Shown here piece by piece: positions 59,069-64,000 of a stretch of DNA of 64,000 nucleotides. The stretch spans positions 558,001 through 622,000 of the forward strand of contig NZ_JRAA01000001.1 of the NCBI RefSeq assembly GCF_000787395.1. The letters are read 5' to 3'. This DNA is from Solemya velum gill symbiont (GTDB lineage Bacteria; Pseudomonadota; Gammaproteobacteria; Chromatiales; Chromatiaceae). How positions within the stretch are numbered: position 1 is the stretch's first letter; each line of letters opens with the position of its first letter. Both the position numbers and the translations under genes were made by a program. The notes beneath the pieces are model-generated. The model did no database searches and was not told the DNA's origin. It saw only the letters and a list, made by a program, of their open reading frames with translations.

Positions 59069-59762
59069 GATCTCTGCGCGAACTTCTTCGTATGTTGGCA
59101 GTTCAACAGGCGCCTGGATACCAGCTTCTGCACTACGCTTGTCCATCTCTGCTATATGGGCTGCACGACGTGTTTCCATCTCTGCTTTCATCGCTTCGTG
59201 CCTGGCATCCATCTCTTTACCAATCTCTTCGAAAGATTTCTGCTCTGCTGGCTGCTCGGCAGTTGCAAGCTTGTCTGCTTCTGCACGACGGACGCTGTGC
59301 AATTTCTGCATCACGTGCTGCACGGCGCTTGTCAGATTCTGCCTGGCGAGCTGCACGCTTGGCGTCCATCTCGGCTCTCATCGCTTCACGTTCAGCATCC
59401 ATCTGCTTGCGAAACTCTTCAATTGAAGAATCAACTGCTACAACGGTTTCATGCTCGGCGGTGAGCTTGTCCATCTCGGCCTTGTGCGCAGCAACGCGAG
59501 ATTCCATTTCAGCCTTCAGAGCTGCACGGCGAGCTTCTGACTGCTTGCGAATTGCTTCGAAATCAGGCATTTCAACAACAGGCTTGGCAGCCACATCAGC
59601 CGCTGTGGCTTCTACAGTCTGGTCAGCAGAAGCTGTGCCAGCCATTGATGCCAACAGGATTGCAGCGGTGAGTTTTTTTACTGAAAACATAACTATTCTC
59701 CTAAAATGACTGTCTGCTGCAACTGTTGATACAAACAGACGGATATCTTCGTATTTTCTGAT

Positions 59763-59789
59763 AAAAAGCCATCACCCGAAGGTGACGGC
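59763..59789 (-). terminator. Terminator after the first sulfur-globule-like gene
   Basis: On the minus strand a 9-bp stem GCCGTCACC/GGTGATGGC (59789-59781 with 59776-59768) has a TTCG tetraloop, and TTTTT follows. One G-T mismatch is wobble-compatible. Confidence 0.9.
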
Positions 59790-59805
59790 ATAATGAATTG
59801 TTTGA

Positions 59806-60231
59806 TTACTCGGCAGCTGCTGCAGTTGCAACAGGTGCGGCCTGGGGAGCTGGAGCTGCTACTGGGGCGTAATAGCCGTAAGGAGCGCCGTAGTAGCCAT
59901 TGTTTGCGTAGTAACGGTTATCCCAGTTGTTATAACCATTACCGTAGTAGTAGCTGTCTGTATCGCCATCGAAATCGGCATCAACGTCAAAGTCGAAATC
60001 CATGCTGAAGTTGAAGCTGCCACGTCCGCGTCCACGACCATTGCCGTCGCCACGTCCATAACCGTAGCCATCGTTGTACCAACGGTTATCGTTGTAGTAA
60101 TCATCATCGTCACTGAAGAAAGGAATATCCCAATCATCGTTATCGCTGAAGAAAGGGATGTCCCAGTCAGCAATGGCAGCAGAAGAACTCATGATTGCGG
60201 CAATAGCAGCTGCAGTAATGATCTTTTTCAT
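59806..60231 (-). CDS. Small exported Gly/Tyr/Asp-rich protein, sulfur-globule-protein-like (copy 1)
   Basis: The 141-residue protein has a signal peptide (KKIITAAAIAAIMSSSAAIA). It then has an acidic aromatic repeat (DWDIPFFSDND and DWDIPFFSDDDD), a Gly/Arg stretch (YGYGRGDGNGRGRGRG), FNFSMDFDFDVDADFDGD, and Tyr/Asn/Gly-rich and Pro/Ala-rich ends. Low complexity and composition resemble sulfur globule envelope proteins, but the match is by style only. GGAG lies six bases before ATG 60231. It is a paralogue of the next gene, with nearly the same leader and signal peptide. Confidence 0.65.
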   Translation of the reverse strand: MKKIITAAAIAAIMSSSAAIADWDIPFFSDNDDWDIPFFSDDDDYYNDNRWYNDGYGYGRGDGNGRGRGRGSFNFSMDFDFDVDADFDGDTDSYYYGNGYNNWDNRYYANNGYYGAPYGYYAPVAAPAPQAAPVATAAAAE

Positions 60232-60421
60232 TTCAATCTCCGTAGAAGACTCAATCTGTTAAAAACTGTTTAAACGGCTGTGCCGCTTTCGTTACTGATA
60301 AGTATATTAGTATTTTCTTATTTTGCAATATTTATTTTAATTATTTTTTCTTATGTAAACGATTTGATTGATTGAATATGCCTTAATCACCTGGAAATAA
60401 TGCCGTAAATCGATTGCATAA

Positions 60422-60457
60422 AAAAACACCGGACAGGTTACCCCGCCCGGTGTTTTT
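60422..60457 (-). terminator. Terminator after the second sulfur-globule-like gene
   Basis: AAAAACACCGG (60422-60432) pairs with CCGGTGTTTTT (60447-60457); on the minus strand a T-run follows. Confidence 0.85.
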
Positions 60458-60479
60458 ATCAGCTAACTGCCAGTATGAC

Positions 60480-60914
60480 TTACTGTGGGCAGTTACCAGT
60501 AGCTGCAGGTGCCTGAGGGGCAGCTGGAGCAACAGGAGCTGGTCCGTAAGGAGCTGGACCGTAGCCGTAAGGAGCGCCGTAGCGACCGTTGTAGCTGTTG
60601 TAACGGTTGTCCCAACGGTTGTCCATGTTGTTGTAACCACGACCGTAGTAAGAGTTATCAGTCTCACCGTCGAATTCGGTATCAGCGTCAGCATCCATGT
60701 TGAAGTTGAAGCTACCACGACCCTTGCCACGTCCACGGCCGTCACCACGTCCACGACCGTCACCACGTCCGTAACCGTAACCATCGTTGTTCCAGTTGTT
60801 GTCGTTGTAGTAGTTGTCGTCGTTATCAAAGAAAGGCATGTCCCACTCAGCAACTGCAGCTGAAGAGGCGCCCATGATCGCTGCGATTGCAGCTGCTGTA
60901 ATAATCTTTTTCAT
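60480..60914 (-). CDS. Small exported Gly/Tyr/Asp-rich protein, sulfur-globule-protein-like (copy 2)
   Basis: The 144-residue protein shares its first 13 residues (MKKIITAAAIAAI) and GYGYGRGDG with copy 1. It has WDMPFFDNDD, then a Gly/Arg run (GRGRGDGRGRGKGRG), SFNFNMDADAD and a Tyr/Gly/Pro tail with APYGYGPAPYGPAP. The C-terminus has a single Cys (ATGNCPQ). Its start is ATG 60914 with GGAG upstream; ATG 60938 is an upstream alternative. The shared layout suggests one duplicated locus encoding structural proteins. A sulfur globule function is likely but unproven. Confidence 0.65.
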   Translation of the reverse strand: MKKIITAAAIAAIMGASSAAVAEWDMPFFDNDDNYYNDNNWNNDGYGYGRGDGRGRGDGRGRGKGRGSFNFNMDADADTEFDGETDNSYYGRGYNNMDNRWDNRYNSYNGRYGAPYGYGPAPYGPAPVAPAAPQAPAATGNCPQ

Positions 60915-61061
60915 TTCAGTCTCCAAAAGAGTTTTCATGTTTCAATCGTTTCGTGATCCGGAAGTACCGCGCGCCGTCTCAGTGACAATAAGAATATAAG
61001 TAATTGCTTAAATTGTCTAATTTGAGATGCTTATATTGCTAATTAGTTATTCTTATTAAGG

Positions 61062-61082
61062 GGCCGAGGTGACTCCTCGGCC
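61062..61082 (-). terminator. Hairpin after lspA
   Basis: GGCCGAGG (61062-61069) pairs with CCTCGGCC (61075-61082) around TGACT, five bases after the lspA stop. The following bases, CCTTAATAAG, lack a strong T-run. Confidence 0.6.
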
Positions 61083-61086
61083 TGTC

Positions 61087-61563
61087 TCAGGAGTGTGTCT
61101 CTGGTTGCTTCCCGAAAAACGCATCGTACAGCAGGAATACGACACCCAGGAAGATAGCACTATCAGCCACATTGAAAGCGGGCCAGCTCCAGCGGTCATA
61201 ATAGAAGAGCAGAAAATCGATAACCTGGCCATAGAGCACACGATCAATCAGGTTACCGATGGCGCCTCCAAGCACAAGGCTGACACCAACAGCAACAACT
61301 CGCTCATGTGGTTGCAGGCGCTTGAGCCATACGAGCAGCCCAATCGATATCACGATCGAAAGCACGATGAAAAACCAGCGCTGCCAGCCCCCCGCATCAG
61401 CGAGGAAACTGAATGCAGCACCCTTGTTATACACAAGTGTCAGGTTAAAAAAGCCCTCGATCACGGGCAACTGTTCCCTGAATTCGAAACTTGCCTCTAC
61501 CCACAGCTTTGTCGCCAGGTCGAAGACAACAACAATCAGAGATAGCAACAGCCAGCGCAGCAT
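61087..61563 (-). CDS. lspA: Lipoprotein signal peptidase (signal peptidase II)
   Basis: The 158-residue membrane peptidase has four helices and the catalytic Asp pair in GNLIDRV and FNVADSAIFLG, with NLTLVYNKGAAFSFL. It cleaves lipoprotein signal peptides after lipid attachment. Its ATG overlaps the ileS stop as ATGA. The order ileS-lspA is common in gammaproteobacteria. Confidence 0.97.
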   Translation of the reverse strand: MLRWLLLSLIVVVFDLATKLWVEASFEFREQLPVIEGFFNLTLVYNKGAAFSFLADAGGWQRWFFIVLSIVISIGLLVWLKRLQPHERVVAVGVSLVLGGAIGNLIDRVLYGQVIDFLLFYYDRWSWPAFNVADSAIFLGVVFLLYDAFFGKQPETHS

Positions 61564-64000
61564 CAGGCAAATACTCTCTCTTCACCCTCGCCGCTAACAT
61601 TGGTCACACATCTGCCGCAAAGCTCCGGATGATCTGAATCAGCACCAACATCCTCGCTGTGATGCCAGCAACGATCACACTTGGTGGCCGCGGACGGTGT
61701 CACAGTGACATGCAATCCACTCAACTCGGTTTCAGTACCCGCATCACCAGTAACAACTGATGCTTTCGAAGTGATGAGCACAAAGTGCAGCTCATCACCG
61801 AGTGCAGCCAGCGCATCATGCAACTCGCCTTCACAACTGAGAACCACCTCGGCATCCAGCGATGAACCGATGGCTCCATCCTTGCGTGCCTGTTCCAGCA
61901 GTTTGCCGGTGGCAGAACGTGCACGAATGATCTGCTGCCACTGTTCTGTGCTAACCACATCAGCGTCAGTCAGGTTGAACAGCTCCTCATACCAGGTCTC
62001 CAGAAAGACTGAGTCGCTACGCTCACCAGGCATGTGCTGCCAGATCTCTTCAGCGGTAAAGCTAAGGATTGGTGAAAGCCAGCGAACCAATGCTTCGGCA
62101 ATGTGATACATGGCAGTTTGTGCTGAACGCCTTGCAAGGCTGTCTGCCTGGCATGTGTACTGCCGGTCCTTGGTGACATCCAGGTAGAAGCCTCCCATGT
62201 CAGTGACACAGAAGTTATGAATCTTCTGGAAAATCAGGTGAAAGCTGTAGTCACGATAAGCTTCGATGATCTCATCCTGCAACTGCGCAGCTCGTGCAAC
62301 AGCCCAGCGATCGAGTGACACCATCTTGTCGGCAGACACCATGTTGACAGACGGATCGAAACCGTCGAGGTTCGACAACAGGTAGCGTGCCGTGTTGCGA
62401 ATACGTCGATAAGCATCGGCAGTACGCTTGAGAATCTCTTCAGAGACGTTCATCTCGCCGCGATAATCAGTTGCGGCCACCCACAAACGGATGATATCCG
62501 CGCCCAGGTTCTTGATCACCTTCTGCGGCTGCAGTACGTTACCCTCTGACTTGGACATCTTGCGACCGTTGGCATCGACGGTAAATCCGTGGGTGAGAAC
62601 GCTCTTATAAGGCGCGTGACCATACATGGCGGTCGACGTCATCAGGGATGACTGGAACCAGCCACGGTGCTGATCGGAACCCTCAAGGTAGAGATCTGCA
62701 GGTGCATGCAGGCCATCACGATGATTCAGTACAGCGGCATGAGTAACGCCCGAATCGAACCATACATCCAGCGTATCCGTTACCTTTTCGTAGTCAGATG
62801 CTTCATCACCAAGGAATGCCTCAACATCGAGAGAGAACCACGCCTCGATTCCCTGCTGCTCGACCTCTGCCGCAACACGCTCGATGAGTTCAGTTGTATT
62901 CGGGTGCAATTCGCCAGTCTGCCGGTGAATAAAGAGTGTAATCGGGACACCCCATGTGCGCTGGCGCGAGATACACCAGTCCGGGCGTCCCTCGACCATA
63001 CCCTCGATACGCGCCTGGCCCCATTCAGGCATCCAGTGTACTTTTTTGATTTCTTCAAGTGCTGCCTTGCGCAAGCCATTCTGTTCCATGCTGATAAACC
63101 ACTGTGGTGTAGCACGGAAAATGATCGGTGTCTTGTGACGCCAGCAGTGCGGATAGCTGTGCACCAGCGCCTCTTCACGCAGCAGTGCGCCACGCTCCCG
63201 CAGCACATCGATAACGTGAGCATTGGCTTTCATCACATGTTCGCCAGCAAACAGCTCTGTGCCTTCAACAAATACACCATGACTATTGACCGGATTGTCG
63301 ACCGGCAGGTCGTAATACTGTCCGGCAACAAAATCCTCGACACCATGCCCCGGTGCTGTGTGGACAGCGCCAGTACCGGTCTCGAGCGTGACATGCTCAC
63401 CGAGAATAATCGGTACCTGTCGATCATAGAATGGATGCTGCAGCATGAGGTTTTCGAACTCACCGCCCTTTCCATAGGCGAGCACATGACAACGCTCGAT
63501 ATTCCAGCGATCCATGGTCTCCTTGAGCATGCCCTCGGCAACCATCAGGCGCTCTTTACCCGCATCATTTTCCACCTGAACAATGGCGTACTCGAGTGCG
63601 GGATTGAAGGCCACAGCCTGGTTCGCCGGTAGAGTCCACGGCGTGGTAGTCCAGATGACAACCGACATCGGGCCCTCACCGTGGTGATCAGGCACCGAAT
63701 GACAGCGTGCGAAAAATGCTTCCTCGTCAATGACGCCAAAACGCACATCGATTGCATGTGACTGCTTGTCCTTGTATTCGACTTCGGCCTCGGCAAGCGC
63801 AGATCCACAATCAGTACACCAGTGCACCGGCTTGGCTCCCTCGTGCAGATGGCCGTTGTCTACGATTTGCCCCAGGGAGCGGATGATCTCTGCCTCGACC
63901 TGGTATTGCATCGTCAGGTAGGGATTCGCCCAGTCACCAAAAACACCAAGACGCTTGAAATCCTCGCGCTGGCCATCGACCTGTTTGGTCGCATACGTAC
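61563..64000 (-). CDS. ileS: Isoleucyl-tRNA synthetase, C-terminal part
   Basis: The frame is open from the window edge to the stop at 61563, giving about 813 C-terminal residues of the roughly 930 expected. Visible motifs are the CP1 editing block ([23 protein letters not shown]), KMSKSEGN, and the C-terminal zinc finger ([10 protein letters not shown] with CGRC). It charges tRNA-Ile. The HIGH motif lies outside the window. The first ATG in the window (63911) is internal and is not the start. Confidence 0.97.
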   Translation of the reverse strand, partial: TYATKQVDGQREDFKRLGVFGDWANPYLTMQYQVEAEIIRSLGQIVDNGHLHEGAKPVHWCTDCGSALAEAEVEYKDKQSHAIDVRFGVIDEEAFFARCHSVPDHHGEGPMSVVIWTTTPWTLPANQAVAFNPALEYAIVQVENDAGKERLMVAEGMLKETMDRWNIERCHVLAYGKGGEFENLMLQHPFYDRQVPIILGEHVTLETGTGAVHTAPGHGVEDFVAGQYYDLPVDNPVNSHGVFVEGTELFAGEHVMKANAHVIDVLRERGALLREEALVHSYPHCWRHKTPIIFRATPQWFISMEQNGLRKAALEEIKKVHWMPEWGQARIEGMVEGRPDWCISRQRTWGVPITLFIHRQTGELHPNTTELIERVAAEVEQQGIEAWFSLDVEAFLGDEASDYEKVTDTLDVWFDSGVTHAAVLNHRDGLHAPADLYLEGSDQHRGWFQSSLMTSTAMYGHAPYKSVLTHGFTVDANGRKMSKSEGNVLQPQKVIKNLGADIIRLWVAATDYRGEMNVSEEILKRTADAYRRIRNTARYLLSNLDGFDPSVNMVSADKMVSLDRWAVARAAQLQDEIIEAYRDYSFHLIFQKIHNFCVTDMGGFYLDVTKDRQYTCQADSLARRSAQTAMYHIAEALVRWLSPILSFTAEEIWQHMPGERSDSVFLETWYEELFNLTDADVVSTEQWQQIIRARSATGKLLEQARKDGAIGSSLDAEVVLSCEGELHDALAALGDELHFVLITSKASVVTGDAGTETELSGLHVTVTPSAATKCDRCWHHSEDVGADSDHPELCGRCVTNVSGEGEERVFA

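Larger units (their letters stand above)
58541..59690 (-). pseudogene. Exported repeat-rich coiled-coil protein gene, broken by a 4-bp duplication
   Basis: The two frames join into one product of about 380 residues. The N-terminus has a signal peptide (KKLTAAILLASMAGTASA). The rest is highly charged helix with repeats such as AEMDAKRAAAKAEADKRR, AEADKLATAEQPAE and KEMDAEREAMKAEMDA. The frame breaks at CGTCCGTC (59287-59294 on plus, GACG twice). Removing one copy restores Q-R-R-A-E-A-D-K as in the second repeat. Function is unknown; the family looks structural. It is next to two sulfur-globule-like genes, each with its own terminator. A sequencing error is a real alternative. Confidence 0.75.

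Noticed and set aside
58541-59690. CRISPR-like direct repeats or phase-variable tract
   Set aside because: The repeats are in-frame coding repeats without spacers, and the tandem tract has only two 4-bp copies, too few for slippage-driven phase variation.
58570-59709. Long plus-strand reading frame of 379 codons opposite the coiled-coil gene
   Set aside because: It is the antisense shadow of a highly biased, repetitive coding sequence. Its product is Leu/His-rich and has no family features.
60383-60853. Thr/Val-rich reading frame overlapping the second sulfur-globule-like gene
   Set aside because: It runs in another frame over the Gly/Asp/Asn codons of the real gene and crosses the terminator.

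Overview
The window (64 kb, complete reading on both strands) looks like a chromosome segment of a sulfur-oxidising gammaproteobacterium of the Chromatiales/Thiotrichales kind. This is an inference from gene content. It rests on smc-zipA-ligA, clpS-clpA, mnmA-hflD, rluE, icd and aceEF-lpd in typical gammaproteobacterial form, a complete V/A-type ATPase operon as found in some sulfur oxidisers, and two small Gly/Tyr/Asp-rich exported proteins that resemble sulfur globule proteins. No rRNA, tRNA or CRISPR array was seen.

Layout. 0-1.1 kb: end of a GlcG-like gene overlapping a tartronate semialdehyde reductase-like gene. 1.2-5.4 kb: a tightly coupled minus-strand operon of P-loop protein, fused ABC transporter, alpha/beta hydrolase and lipoprotein, behind a promoter whose -10 box lies inside a palindrome. 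5.5-7.9 kb: a decaying patch with a CPA1 Na+/H+ antiporter broken in two places, a low-molecular-weight phosphotyrosine phosphatase and a ruined P4-type integrase. 7.9-15.9 kb: c-di-GMP signalling, with one intact SBP-PAS-GAF-PAS-GGDEF-EAL sensor, a second PAS-GGDEF-EAL gene split by an IS30-family element, and a divergent PAS/LuxR-type regulator. A near-palindromic 16-mer occurs twice between the last two. 15.9-20.9 kb: bacteriohemerythrin, two membrane proteins, and a LysR gene divergent from doxX-pirin with a perfect T-N11-A box.

20.9-28.9 kb: nine-gene V/A-type ATPase operon (G/H-C-I-K-F-E-A-B-D). 29.2-45 kb: TauE/SafE exporter and housekeeping genes (kdsD, ligA, zipA, smc, queF, NUDIX, glutaminyl cyclase, YadGH-like ABC exporter, msrB, infA, clpA, clpS, csp). 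A 161-bp element with 19-bp terminal inverted repeats fills the smc-zipA gap. 45-58 kb: icd, rluE, two paralogous exported proteins with a conserved Cys-His-Asp set, mnmA, hflD, a palindromic spacer, argG, and the pyruvate dehydrogenase operon aceE-aceF-lpd followed by a YbfF-like esterase. 58.5-61 kb: a repeat-rich exported coiled-coil gene broken by a 4-bp duplication, and the two sulfur-globule-like genes, each with its own terminator. 61-64 kb: lspA and the 3' part of ileS.

The most unusual parts are the structural exported-protein cluster at 58.5-61 kb, the coupled P-loop/ABC/hydrolase/lipoprotein operon, the Cys-His-Asp paralogue pair, the IS30-split c-di-GMP gene with its paired palindromes, and the small inverted-repeat element between smc and zipA. 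All functions are read from sequence patterns only; no database search was run.
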